This document shows, one piece after another, positions 12,814 through 25,500 of a stretch of 64,000 bases of DNA; position 1 is the first letter of the stretch, and each line of letters opens with the position of its first letter. This stretch comes from Trebouxia sp. TZW2008 (lineage: Eukaryota; Chlorophyta; Trebouxiophyceae; Trebouxiales; Trebouxiaceae), in assembly GCA_002118135.1 (NCBI GenBank), contig BDIU01000231.1:1-64000 (forward strand). Direction: 5' to 3'. A model generated the notes under the pieces. The model worked only from the letters and a program-made list of their open reading frames with translations. It was not told the origin of the DNA and searched no databases. The position numbers and the translations under genes are program-made.

Positions 12814-15800
12814 TCATGTAAAGAATGCAGAGGTGGTCACATGGCTGTTGGGTTGCTGGCCATGGTTTACACATTCATTGACCACAGCAAAGCTATGCTG
12901 ATACACTGGACCAGCAGCGCCATTCTGTCCCCACCCGTTTGCATACTGATCATTTGAATGGCCTGCTCCATCATGTTGTGCATACGCAGCATGACTGTTG
13001 GCATGAGCATCAGCTGCCCAGCCATTTGCAGCCTGGAACTCAGACTCAGCGTTTGAGTCAGGCTCAAGCCTGTCTGAGCCTTGTTCTGGGGCACCTGACT
13101 GCTCATTTGAGGGGCGATTCTCATCAGGGCTGTAGTGTGCAGCCTCGTCAGGCTTGCCACCTCGCAGGCCAGCCCGTCTGCTTTCCACAGGAGCTGGCCT
13201 GCACAAACCAGTCAACATGTACTTTCTATAAGGAGAATAGTGCCCAGGGGCGACCTATACAGGCGTTGTCAGCATGAATTCATTCCCAGAGATCCACTCA
13301 ATAAAAACGTACAAATGTGAGTGACACCACGAGCGTGCAAATTCAGCATGGCATCAATATTCGTTTCGAACTCTTTGAGTTTCTGCTACTTTCCTGCACG
13401 CTGCATATCAGCCAGTAGCTGCAGACTCACATCAGGAGCAGGCTTCACAGAATAAACGGCACATCCTGAGAGGCTGCAAGCAGCCCAAAGGCGCCTTGAA
13501 GCCAGGAGGAAAAGTCAAAAACGAGTGCTATCGGGTGTTTCACTGGAATCTTCCATGAGTATATGCAGCCCAGAAACAGTCATGATGCGCATTTTGTTGA
13601 GCAGCAATGTACCTTGACCAGTCCCTCTGCATCCTTGCAGATGGCTGCTCCCAAACCTCATGCCGGCCACCCCGGATGGCATCCTTGATAGTCTTGTCAT
13701 ATTCATCGTAGTTGTAGTTGACCTGAATGACAGATTAAGAGGAGCTGAGCAAGGGAAGAAATAATTATAGGAAGAGTTTTGCTGAGTTCATTGGTGTTCG
13801 CAACATCAGTACATGTTGAAGAGCTTGTCTTGGCTGTGCTGTATTGATGGAGGTTATCAGCATTCAAGATTAGCAGCCAGCAACAAGAGTGCTGCCTGAT
13901 CTGGTCAACCAGGAGATGGCTTGATGACTAACAAACAACGAAACAGACAATCAATGGATCTATATGTCTCGACTCAAGCATTGCCAGATTGCAGTTTGAG
14001 GACAAAACAGACCAGAATAGTCTATGCTGCTAAGCGTGTAGCAGGAGCCTGTTTCAACAGACATAGCCTGTAAGTGGGGAAAGCAACACGGAAAGCCCTA
14101 CCTGTGTGCGCTGCCGCCGCGACCGCCCATAATGCCCATTGTCATCAGGCACGATATTACTCAGCTGCGCAGCTACCTTGGCAGCTGCTTTGGCTCGCTT
14201 TTCCAGCGCCTCAGCCCTTGCCACCAGCGTGGGCACAACGTCGTCAAGCAACTGCAGCAACACCCAATGATTGCTGTGTGTATGCGAGCACAAGTCCGTC
14301 AAATTGTGCCAAATCGTTGATGCCAAACATTGGGCTTGAGATTTTGGCCAACTGCCTGTGAAGCTTGACAGAAATCCTCACGCAGGTTGGGATGCATCGG
14401 TGCTTGCACATGCACAGGAAGAGGTCTACATCTTGTGATGCTATGCACCTGCTGACCATTATCTGTGTTGGTTGCAAGGCTCCAAAGGGGCTTAAGGTGC
14501 AACCTGTTTTCGCAAAGTAAACACCAGATGCCAAAAGGGCTTGTGCACTCAGCTTGGCATGCAACAAGTCAAGTTGCTGAGCATTGTCTGAGCCAAAACT
14601 TGCCCAAATCAGCTGATGTGAGGCCGTTAGTGAGGCAAACCTCACCTGGTAACCGATGTCAGCTTCAGCATTGGAGGCACTGCCTGTCAAATCCTCTCCA
14701 ACAGCTTGAAACTCATCAGTACTGCTGCCTAAAAGCTCCCAGCTAGGCGCAGCAGGCGGAGACACCAAGCTGCCCCCATGAGTCATCTTTGCCTTCTTGC
14801 CCCTGCCCTTAGTACCTTTGCCCTTTGCAGGGGCTGCATCCTTACCCCTGGTGGATTTCTGAGGGGTTGGGGAGGGGGGCTGCTCTGCTGGCACCTCTTT
14901 GTACAACCTTGTGCCTGAACATGCCACAGCGCAAGTCTTAGCTTGTCTTGCTTGCAATGGCTGTTGTCCTGGCCCCATGCATCATCTTTGCCATCTGGCT
15001 CCTACTGTTAGCGTCTCTGCCCTTTGCACGGGCTGCATCCTTACCCCTGGTGGATTTCTGAGGGGTGGGGGAGGGGGGTTCCTCAGCTGGCACCTCTTTG
15101 TACAACCTTGTGCCTAAAGACACAAAACCGCAACTGTTGGCATGTCACTTCTTTGCAATTCACACGTTACCCTGCCTTATTGTCAGCAATTGGGTGATTG
15201 CCAAATCTTGCAGACACAGCAGATGGCACATTGCCTTGAGCATCAGGGCACTTTCAGCAGCACTGCCACCTTACAAGCAACAGCAGCTGCTGACGGAGTA
15301 CAGCACTGATAGGTGTCTGTGCTGTACCTTGTGTCTCAGATTGGTCTTGAGCCTATCAAATTCCATGTGCAGCCTCACAATGAGGCAGTGCCAGCTGAGT
15401 GTGCAAGTCAAGCAAATCAGCAAGTGTTCAAGACACACAGAGATGCTCACACGCAAACTCTTGATCCAGTAGCGATGACAGCTGGATTGAAGTGCCTGGT
15501 ACTGCCCTGTACTCTGTCACTTACTTCTCCTTGCAAAAGTTGAGTATCAGAGGTCCCAACAAAGACGCTCAGAACAAGCCTGCCTGGCAAGATATAGGAC
15601 CTAGGCCCCACACACACCAAGCATATGTGCTGGAACATGTAAATATGATCATTACTAGTGTTATTATCATTAGTTCCCTTGTACAATGAGTGTATCTTTA
15701 CCTGTCAGACTTGCATGGTTGCTGGGCCCTAGGTCAAGGTACCAGTACAGCACACCATCCTTGCCTTCCCCAAAGGGCTCATGCCTAACGTCCATGACTA

Positions 15801-18568
15801 CATCAGGGGCCGGCTCAGAGCGCCCCCTTGATGAAGCCCCTGCTGCCCTTGTTTTGCCTGAAGCAAGCAACCCATCAAACAATCAGTCATTCATTCACTA
15901 CTGGCATAGGGACCCAACAGAGGGTCATACACATAGTGTCAGTGTAAGTCAATGATAGTCTGCAGCATGTGACTAAAGCCGTCATCATCAACTTCACATG
16001 CTTGCTAGCGAGGTTGTATGACCCTGCTAGGTGCATACAGAAATTGCTTGCTAGCGAGGGTCCCAGCCTTCCCAGGTGCTTACAGAAGCAATGAACTGCT
16101 TCCAGACAAGGCTGTTAAAAGGTTTTGTATGCAAGACTAAGCTTCAATCCCCTTACCTGAAGGAGGCCTTGGAGGAGCCTTTGCAGGCTTCATAGCCAGC
16201 TCCAACGCTGATCTGAGATCATCCTTGTCCAGACGGACCTCACACAACAGCTTCAGCGCCAAAACCCTGCAAGACCCAACTGCCTTAGGGCAAATCAGGT
16301 GCTGTGCTGGTGATCAAGCCTGTGATTGTGTTGTTGCAAACATGCGCATCTGCCGTACACTAAGCAGACAGGCAGGCAGGCAGGCCGGCAGGCACACAGA
16401 CAAATGTATTCACGTCCTGCAACCGGCCAACAGATCTGATTGGATGCCTACATCATGAATGCTCAAGCAGTCCTTATCACTTGGCAGCAATGATGCAGCA
16501 AACAGCTGCGATGTGATAGTGTCACAGCAGCTTGTAATGGCTGTACCTGTCAGCTGCGTGCAAAGCTGCATAGTCATGGGCTTCCTGGCGTTTGGCAGGT
16601 GCAAATGGCGGTAATCTCTGATGTGAGTGCAAGAGCGGCTTGTGTTGGCTAGTGAAACCCATGGTGCGACATCCGTTGCCACTCTGATACAATGTACAAC
16701 TGATATGAGCAAAGAGCGTGCAAGAGCTTTACCTGTCAGCTGCATGCAAGGCTGCATAGTCATGGGCTTCCTGGCGTTTGGCAGGAGCAAAGGGCGGGGA
16801 GCCTCTGATGTGAGTGCTGGTCCACTGATACTTCAGCCTGTTGGCAAAATAAGCCGCCCAGTTATTGCTGTTCAAATCTGTCCGTGAGGTGATGCCCCGC
16901 AACAGATCCTGCAAATTTGTGCATACTCAGCAAAGGCAAAACCCACAAACTTTGCAATGAAATGACCTAAGGTGCTAGCACATGTCGCTGTCAACCGGAT
17001 ATAGAGTACACCCCCTGACCAGGCATGATTGACAAGGCATCAGCAACTTCACTGGTTGCAGCAGTTGATATAGCGAGACCTTCCGTTATAGCTTTACAGC
17101 TGCATGATCAATGAGGAGATCATCATCATCGGTGCTCATGCCTAGTTCGAAAGGCTTGAGCATTGTGGCAGCTGGTTGTTGAAATGGACCAATAGCTGAT
17201 GATCTGAGATTTGCAAAGCAACTTGAAGGCAATCAATACTGAGTGTCAACCTTACTGCACAAATTGCTGACCTGATGCAAATTGGCCAGCAGGCCAGTCT
17301 GAGCTATGTCAGACACAATGGCAACCTCCAGTTCCTCTGGAGTGAAATTGTCTCTGATGTTGAGATATGCACTGAAAGTGTGCAGGAACTCCAGTATGGA
17401 TGCCATCTGCCACATAGACTGCACCTGCTGCAGCTGCTGTGCATGTTCCTCTGCTGTCAGGTGCCTCTCAATAGCTGCAACACGACGCAAATGCTGTTTG
17501 CACTGGTGTTGTCAAGTGTCTCTCACAGATTGCAGTACCAGGTACTTCCTGTTTGCATCACTGCTGATATGTGCCGCTTGCTCACTGCAACAAGCAGTTC
17601 TTGCTGTTTGACCTGGCACAGTAGGGTGCATCAAATCAAAGACAGGGTTTGGGATTGAGATGCGATGTCGTTGCATGGTGGTACAGGCATGCAATCAGAC
17701 ATACTCGAGGCAAGACTTGCTGAATTGAAAATGCTGCTCAATTCCCAGGTTGCATGCGAACTTGGCAGGCCTGACTCTTCTGCAAGGTTGTTGCAGGGAT
17801 GCTGATCTCAATTGTGCTGTTGGGCAGACCCGACTAATCAAGCATTCTTTGACGCATGGCAGTGTTGACAACCGAAAAGAGAGAGACGCCTTACGTCTAG
17901 ATTGACTATCCATCTCATCATCATCCTCATCTGTGAGCTCTTCTGAACCAGGCACTGCTGCCGCGCTTTCACTGCCTTGCATGCTGTTATGGGCAAAGCC
18001 ATTTGCCACTTGAGCGCTGACTCCACTAGCAGTGCTGGGCTCGTCCTCTGTCAGTGCAGAGCGCAGCTTGCGTGTCTGATCATTGTCTACATGAGGCCTA
18101 ACACGCTTAGCAGCTTTCGCTTTTTGAACCTTTCGCCTTTTCCTGCGGTGACAAGCAAAGTTGGTTCTTGCCCACAGCCAGCAATGATCGACGGCGAGTG
18201 AGGGCATCATGTTGCAATGCTGACTTTGGCTGAGAGCAGGCTGGGGACCTGAGAGGGTGTTGGATATGCTACTTGTTCAGCACTAGCTATGAGCATGGCA
18301 GGTGAGTTCCACAATGGTCACACCTGCCTTGCCCACCATAGAGGCTGTCGTCCGAAAGGTCGTCCTCGCTGCTGCCTGGTCTACTGTGTCCAGCTTCTGT
18401 GGCAGCACCGTCTAGTGCAAAGTCACTGTCAGGCTCGGACTGCTCTGGGGAAGATAGGCTGACTGATGGCGAGTGAGCGTGCTGAGCCTGCGCGGTGCCG
18501 TTCAGGGCTGCGACAGAGTGCCCGGGCTGGCCGTTGCGCTCCGACAGATCGGTAGCAGAGCCCTCCAT
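12814..18568 (-). CDS. DDT-domain nuclear protein, DDR4-like
   Basis: Start ATG at 18568; exon 1 ends at 18324 (SLYGGQG, acidic/Ser-rich). The next exon joins in phase, has a basic nuclear-localisation stretch (RKRRKVQKAKAAKR) and then an acidic run. Order after that: MWQMASILEFLHTFSAYL with FTPEELEVAIV (DDT domain, about 17420-17280); LLRGI...NNWAAYFANRLKYQW (about 16910-16730); VLALKLLCEVRLDKDDLRSA (about 16270); YWYLDLG (about 15750) and RLYKEVP (about 15110), as in WHIM/WSD-type modules; WELLGSSTDEF (about 14740); LLDDVVPTLVARAEALEKR (about 14250); RRQRTQVNYNYDEYDKTI (about 14100 and 13720); and a Gly/Asn/Ala-rich tail. This order matches plant DDR4-type proteins, partners of ISWI-class remodellers. 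Remodelling partnership is inferred from family only. Confidence 0.8.
14770..15125 (-). repeat. Two tandem copies of the DDR4-like 'RLYKEVP' exon
   Basis: Copies around 14780-14925 and 14975-15122 lie about 198 bp apart. Both encode TRLYKEVPAE, a PPSPTPQKSTRGKDAA segment and a basic Lys/Gly-rich continuation ending KMMHG or KMTHG. The two copies differ at several residues, so both are real loci rather than a sequence error. Confidence 0.85.
15545..15685. repeat. Dispersed intronic repeat, copy 2 (first copy near 9270)
   Basis: Diverged partner of the element at 9270-9390, in the same orientation, again in an intron of a minus-strand gene. It shares gctcagaacaagcct and the acacacc / atgtgctg blocks and ends in an ATT-rich tail just before an exon of the DDR4-like gene. 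Confidence 0.65.
16535..16815 (-). repeat. Two tandem copies of a DDR4-like exon end
   Basis: Both copies (near 16540-16630 and 16725-16815, about 183 bp apart) encode PPFAPAKRQEAHDYAALHAADR followed by a GT donor. The higher-coordinate copy is contiguous with the conserved WAAYFANRLKYQW segment; the other lacks it and is probably a decoy exon fragment. Confidence 0.85.
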
Positions 18569-19115
18569 AACACAGAGGACTGCCAAACAGGCAGGACCGC
18601 AGACCCAGCCGGCGATACAGACACAGAAGCGGCCAGGCCTGCTTTGACGCCTCTGCAATCAGTATAACGACGCTCGAACTCGGTCAACTGTGCCCGAACT
18701 GCGTTGCAGCGGCAGATGCACAGCGACGCAGCTCAATATGGTCGCCCGACGATCGCAATTGGATCGCTGTACAACCTCAATCGAGAAAGTGCGGGCAACA
18801 ACACTTATCTGGGCAGTCGCGACCGCGTTCGATTGGTGAAGGCATGCACATGGCCACACAGGAAAGAGACCTGCTGCATAATTCAAAAGCCACAACCCTA
18901 GCTAGGTCCGAATTTAGATTCAGACTTGTGACAACATTGTGTTTGCATGCCTTGCGCATGCCATACCTGCGACGCGCGGTAAGGAAGTGTTACAGAAACA
19001 GCCGGCAGGCTCAAAGACACCTGTCGGTGACGATGGCAAAAGCAGGCACGCTCTTTTTGAGGCCGCGTTCCACTTGCTGCCACGAACCTGATCTTGCTGC
19101 ATTAGTAAGCACGGC
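18569..19115. promoter_or_regulatory. Divergent upstream region of the DDR4-like and amidotransferase genes
   Basis: Head-to-head gene ends place both promoters in this interval of about 550 bp. It may also contain a short first exon of the amidotransferase gene (an ATG occurs at about 19033). No specific motif was assigned. Confidence 0.4.
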
Positions 19116-21041
19116 TTGCGATATTTTGCGTGTGCCAAAGGTGCAGGCAGTCCGACCAAGTTTGCCATATTGGTGACCGGTCACTCTGCACCCCACATTG
19201 AGGAAAGGTACCACGTTGATTTTCTTTGCCACAAGCTAGTGCAACCCACTTACATGCCTACCGGCTTTGCCAAACAGGTTTGGGGATTATGGAAAATTGT
19301 ACAAGGAGCTACTGGAAGACAAGGATAACAATGAAGAATGGGATGTATGGTACCCTGTGGACAACCACTTCCCCACAGATGACGATCTGAAGGGATTCAA
19401 AGTAAGTAGCCAAGCACAGAACAAGAAAGTCATGCTCTGGAGCAGTGTCATGCCTGTGCAGCAAATGCTTGATTCCCATTGCTTCTTGATAAATTAATGC
19501 CAGAGGCAGTCATGCCAACCTGCAGGCTATATGTGTCACAGGCAGCAAGCATGATGCTTATGCAAAGGATGAATGGAATCTCAAGCTGCAGAAGCTACTG
19601 CGAGTTGCCTTTGACAGGCAGCAGCGCATACTTGGCATCTGCTTCGGCTGTCAGACGATGGCCATTGTCTTGGGAGGTCGTGTAGGTCAGCTATGCTGCT
19701 CTCTATGCATGCCCCAACCGTATCTGTATATGTGACAGTCAAGCATGCTGCTAGCAGATGACCTCTGCCTCCTTGCATTGAATACTTCCCCTTCACAAGA
19801 GCTCCTCTGAATTGCAAGGCAGTTCAGGCAATATGCGTGTCAGCCTAAAGCTTATCAAAGCATACTGCCCGCAGTGTAGTACATGCTCATGCAGCTGTAG
19901 CTTACCTTGTTGTGTGTGTCGTTCCTGCAGCAAAAGCCAGCACTGGGTATGAGGGCGGTGCAAGGACCGTCTTCACAACCCCAGACTTTGATAAACAGTG
20001 GTATGCAGGTCAGGCCTGACTATTCACTGATCTTGTCCATACTAAGCTTAAAAAGTGCAGCAACAAGTGGAAGTCAGTGTCTCCTGTTTTGTATAGGGCC
20101 ATACCGTCATGGGACTGTTCATTTGCATGATTTGCTGCATGCATGGTAGTTTTTGAGCTTCCAGTGGCAGTGTCTGAACTGTCAGAGCTGCTTTCGCTCG
20201 TGGGTCATTTGACTTGTACAATGAGCCTGCGTCGCTTTCATCTACCACTAGACCACAGTAGGCTTTCCTGGACTTGCCTGATGTCCAAGTTGAGAGCTTG
20301 CTCAAGCTTGAATTGCCTGTCCCCTGCAAGACAGCAAACACGCCCAATGAGTTTGTCCTGCCAAGGACTTGCTAGGCATCTTTGCTGGACACGTCTGACT
20401 TGTGGCAGTCCGCATGGATCCAAAACTAGCATCAAGCAGCTCATGTCTGTCTGCAGAGAAATTCCCAGAAGGCAAGAACTTTCACCTACATGAAACTCAC
20501 TTTGACATTATTATGGATGTCCCTCCCAATCTGACTGTGCTGGGGTCCTCCAAGAACACTCCAGTGCAAATGTGTTGTGTAGGCGATCACTTCCTTGGTG
20601 AGATTCCACTGCTTCTCCATTCACATAGCTAAGGGGTTTCTGCATTCATTGGCTACATTGTGCACTGCATTTTACTTTGTCAAGTCAAACATGCGCCTTG
20701 ACAGCAGCCTAAAGAGCACAGCAACCCAACAGGCTTGTGGTGCATGCAGCACAACTCCAGCTAGTTGAATGACATCATAGACTTCTTCTGTCTTTCTGTT
20801 CTTTGATATGGAAAATTGCCTTCTTGCAGGACTGCAAGGACACCCAGAATTCACCGACAAGTACATGGAATATGATCTGCAAGACCGCATTCAGTCAGGA
20901 GATCTGCCCAAAGAGGTCGGTGAAGCTGCCATCAGAGACCTGCATGAGAATGCTGTGACTGACGAGCACTGGAGAGACATGCAGAAATTGCTGAAGACGT
21001 TTTTGAAGGTGGACCATCCTAGCGCCGATGTGTACATTTGA
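19116..21041 (+). CDS. Class I glutamine amidotransferase, gamma-glutamyl peptidase-like
   Basis: In-phase exons: up to 19207 (KFAILVTGHSAP), 19278-19401 (FGDYGKLYKELL), from 19526 (ICVTGSKHDAYAKDEW and GICFGCQTMAIVLGGR), about 19931 (GYEGGARTVF), probably one near 20230-20330, 20457-20597 (HLHETHFDIIMDVPPN, SSKNTPVQM) and 20830-21041 (LQGHPEF to the stop). The nucleophile Cys lies in GICFGCQ, and the His and Glu of the triad in GHPEF. The layout matches plant gamma-glutamyl peptidases, cytosolic enzymes that remove gamma-glutamyl groups from glutathione conjugates; the substrate here is inferred only. The 5' end is unsure: the frame at 19116 opens with TTG, so the true ATG probably lies in an earlier exon. 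The donor after GGRVG is a weak GTCAGC. Confidence 0.82.
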
Positions 21042-22599
21042 AAATAGTGCTTCCGGTCTGTTAGGTTGGCTTGTGAGTCAGCTGTGGTGATGTCAAGCAG
21101 AGCAGGAGAAGCTAATGCAACAGTTGTTATCGTGAGGTTATGCATTGTAGCAGTAGCTACCAGGCAAGTCTTGAGCAGTGGTTGCGCCATAAACAGTGCT
21201 GCTACATAATCTTTTGGGGTGTCACTTTCTCCTTGAAAATACAAGTTCTATGCTGGGTATGCCAGCATGGTCCGCTGACGGTCAGCGCAAGGTGTGCATT
21301 GGTGTCATTTGGATTTGCTAGGCGCTGCAAACAGTCCTCATGACATTGATGCTCATTTTGAGCTTTGACGACAGTATTGTGTTGATTCAATTAATGTGAA
21401 GAAGGTGCAAATGTCTCTTCAGGACATACGATGTTGGCTCATGCTTGACAGTGTTGCAATCAACATCCTTGCTTGTGCCCATGGTGTACAAATGTGACGG
21501 CAATGTATTTTCTCTCTGCATGGACAGGCCCGTCGTCTGTGCGGTCAGCAGGACTGCCACATGCTGTTGGTGAATGTTTGCTGCACCAGCCTGGGCTAGG
21601 ATGTGGGAAAAGTGTTTGCCATCACAGCACCATGCAACACAATAATACTACAAGGCCAACACTGTATAGCAGCGCGCATGCATGCATGTTCTCCGTTCTC
21701 AGGAAATATTGCACAACCTTTCACCTTGACAGCCTGCAGCCAAGCGCTGGCCCCTGAGATCTCTCGAGTACGTGTGACCAATCCTGACTACCTATCACGC
21801 GATCGCGTTAGTCAGAAGCCCCGCTGGATCATGTTAGTAAACATAATCTGTGACTGAGTGGCCGCTGACCACGTATTGGCTATCCGGCGAATCCTCGGGA
21901 TGCGAAAAAGAGCACAAACGTGGCTGACTAATGTAACACGTGCCCGTTGTGTGAGCAATCATATACTAACTTCGTACTAAGATCAGGTTAGTATCTGCTT
22001 TGTCATAGGGTCGGTTATGTAAACTGCCAGATCGCAAGCGCGGACACATCTATATGACCTCCAGCACGATACACAACAAGCTGTCAGTGCAACACAACTT
22101 ACTCTGCAGCTTTCGGCTTGTGCGGGAGAGCTTGCTCGAGCCAAGCTCGGCTTGCGCCACTGGCACTGCAGTGCTGGTTGTAGCTTGTACTGTCCATTCT
22201 TTGCAGTTACACTAGGTGTCCGCAAGCACTTGAGTTAAGCGCTACCTCACGGCACAGGTCACTGCCTCTGTCTACACGAGGCCGATAGCAGCAAGCTTGC
22301 ATCCTAATCAGTGTGTGGCGCTAAGCTCAGGTATGTGTTGGCGGCACATTCTGCTTCCTTGTCTCGGGCGCCTTGTCCGTCTGTCGCAGCTGTTATCTTG
22401 AATTTGTTGCAAACTTGCTGGCTATGCTGTTTCGGCCGACAGCACAGGCTGACTGTTGACATGGTGACACCACCTGCTCGTTGTACGATGGTGTTGGTCG
22501 TGCAGATCTGGTGTCCTACTGTGTCGTTGCCACCTACGATGTCTCACCAAGCTTTCGATGCGTGCAGATTTAAGAGTAAGGACCGTCGCATCATCAAGC
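21042..22599. other. Intergenic region upstream of the hexose transporter
   Basis: Contains the 3' untranslated region of the amidotransferase gene and the promoter of the next gene on the same strand. No additional gene, repeat or RNA was recognised; short frames lack family motifs. Confidence 0.4.
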
Positions 22600-25500
22600 A
22601 TGGCATTCGGCAGAAGCCAAAAGCCAGGAGCTGTCGCTGGTCACAACACTGCAGATGGCAAAAGCGCCTTGAACCCAGGTACGCGTGCGTCCTCGCAATC
22701 GCGGGTTGTCCTTTCGGCTGGGTAGTGCTTCCATCAGACTGATTTTCACCAAAGAGATCTGTCGGCTCACTCAGCTTCACACCTTGCTTTGCAGGCGATG
22801 CTACTGCCAGGGCTGGCGACTATGAGGGCCGCGTCACCTTCCGGGTCGTCATGGCCTCCATCGTCGCTGCCACAGGTGGCATGCTTTTCGGATACGATCT
22901 TGGTGTTACAGGTTTGCTATCTACAGTGGACTTCGCCTCACTGCTAGCTCTGCAGTTTCAGCTGTTGCAAACTTGCTGCTGTCCCTACCTGCAACGCTTT
23001 TGCTTTCAGGTGCTCAGCATTCATTCTTACTAAGCATGTCGTTCTGTGCAGGTGGTGTGTCATCCTTCCCATCTTTCCTGAACAAGTTCTTCCCAGAGGT
23101 GTTGGGTGGCAAGGGGAGAAATGCTTACTGTACCTACAACAGTCAGAAGCTACAGATTTTCACCTCATCATACTTTCTTGCTGGTGAGTGTCAGAACCTG
23201 AACCTGACTTCCAGTATTGCATGCTTCTGCATCTGTGACTAATGCAACCCTTACCAGAAACATGTGCAGCATCAGTTGGCTTGCGTGCTTACATGAGGGT
23301 CTGGCATGTGTACACACAAGTCAAGGACAGTTGCTTGATGACTGTAAATGCCCATCAAGGTCTTTGAGCTAAACCGGCATGCGCATCAATCTGACTGGAT
23401 AATTGAATGACTGCTTACACGTGTATTGCATGTCGTCATACACAAATGACTGCTTACGATAGTGTTGCTTTTGGCCAATATGCAAATGACTGCTTACACC
23501 AGTATTGCTTGTTGCCAATCCACAAGCTTTCATCATTCTGTGCTGCATGTCACACAGCAGTCATGTTGCTGAGATTGCTGCAGAGCTTTTACAGACTGAT
23601 AGAGAAGTTTGATGCCCTTGTAGTGCCCTCAGTTGTGTTGCTACTGTTGCAGGTGCCTTTGCTGGTCTGATGTCACATCTGCTGAATGCCCGCCTGGGTC
23701 GCAAGTGGTGCATGGTCATCGCTGGATTTTGGTTCACTATTGGAGCTGTGATCAACTGCGCTGCCCAGGACCTGGCTATGCTCTACGTCGGCCGTATCCT
23801 GCTTGGTTTTGGTGTTGGTTTTGCTAACCAGTCGGTAAGTCTCTGTCTCCAATCAGGCCTTCCATGTCTTTGACCATACCAGGTCTGTCATGATACTGTG
23901 CCTGTCATGATGTGCAAAGCAATGTAGAGTAGCGCCTCGTGTTGCTTGCTTGTTACATGGCTTTGTCAATTAAGCGTTTGCAGTTGGTCCCATGTGCCGT
24001 CTGCTGCGTGTTCAGAATGCAATGCATTTTCTCACGATTCTCGTGCTGATCTTGAGGAAACATCTACCACTCTAATTCACGTGCTAAAGCTGTGTCTGTT
24101 GATTGCAGGTGCCACTGTACCTATCTGAGATTTCCCCACCCAGATGGAGGGGCACCCTGAACCTGCTCTTCCAAACCTACACCATCTTTGGTATCCTAGT
24201 GGCCGCCTGCATCAACTATGGGACAGTCAGAACCTACTGGGGCTGGAGGCTTTCCCTAGGACTGGCTGCTGTGCCTGCTGTCATCTTGGGTACTGGTGCC
24301 TTGTTCCTGCCTGACTCTCCCAACTCCCTGGTGTTCCGTGGCAAGATTGAGGAAGGCCGTAAGGTTCTGGAGGCATACAGAGGTATGCGTGCATTGTTTC
24401 TGCCTTCATGTCTGCTCTCATGCTTGTTGCATGCTGGTGCTGGTCTACAGTTGATCTGAACAATCCTAGATGAGCGCGATTTTGGGCAATTTGAATTTGA
24501 GCCTTGACTATGCATAGCTTGATTGTGTATAGCAAGGTTCAGGAGTCTTACGAGTCTTGCATTGTTCTGCAGCGCTTTTGGCAGGAATGCTCTGCATGCT
24601 GTTGTCTTGAACATGTTGACTTAAACGCCTTTTGTTCAACGTAGTGTTAACCTGACCAAAACCCTGAGTTCAACCCTATTGCCAAGTGTAAATTGCTTTT
24701 ACGGAAGCATGACTTGAACATTTTTACTCACAAATGCAGTGTGCTGAATTCAGATGCTTTGTATGCTGCAGGCACCACCCATGTGGACGCTGAGTTTGCT
24801 GACATCTGTGATGCTGTGGCTGCCACCCAGCGTATCAAGCACAAGACCCGTCTCTTGCTCAAGAAGAAACATGCTCCTCAGTTGGTAAGCCTGCATGCCT
24901 TACACTTCCCTGTACAACAGCAAACAGTTGGAACTGTCTGTTGTTCAGCCATGTCCCTTGGGCTATAGTGTTCGGCAAATGCTCACATGTTCATATTGAA
25001 TACACATTCCAGTGCACGTGTACACATCAAGTCCAGCATGTTCAATCAAGCACTTGGCATGATATACAGTAGGCACTCAACTGCATCTCCCTGTGTCTAA
25101 CCTCAAACACTTGACTTTCATTTGGTTTCTGACACAAACGTTTGTACCTGCAGACTGCTGCTCTCTGTGCTTCACCTCAGACACTTGACTTGTGACATTC
25201 AATTGATTTCTGACATGTATGTTTATGCCTGCAGACTGCTGCCATCCTGATCCCAGCCTTCCAGCAGCTGAACGGAATCAACTCCATCACCTTCTACGCT
25301 CCTCAGCTGTTTGCCTCCATTGGTGCTGGTTTGACTGGCACTTACGGAGCTCTGCTGTCATCTGTGGTCATTGACGCCATTGAGATGGCTGGAACCTTGA
25401 TTGGTCTGGGCACTGTAGACAAGTAAGCTCTTGCATTGGCCACTAATCTCTTTGCACTGTTCACTTCTGACCCATATGTTCTCCATGACAGCATGGCCAA

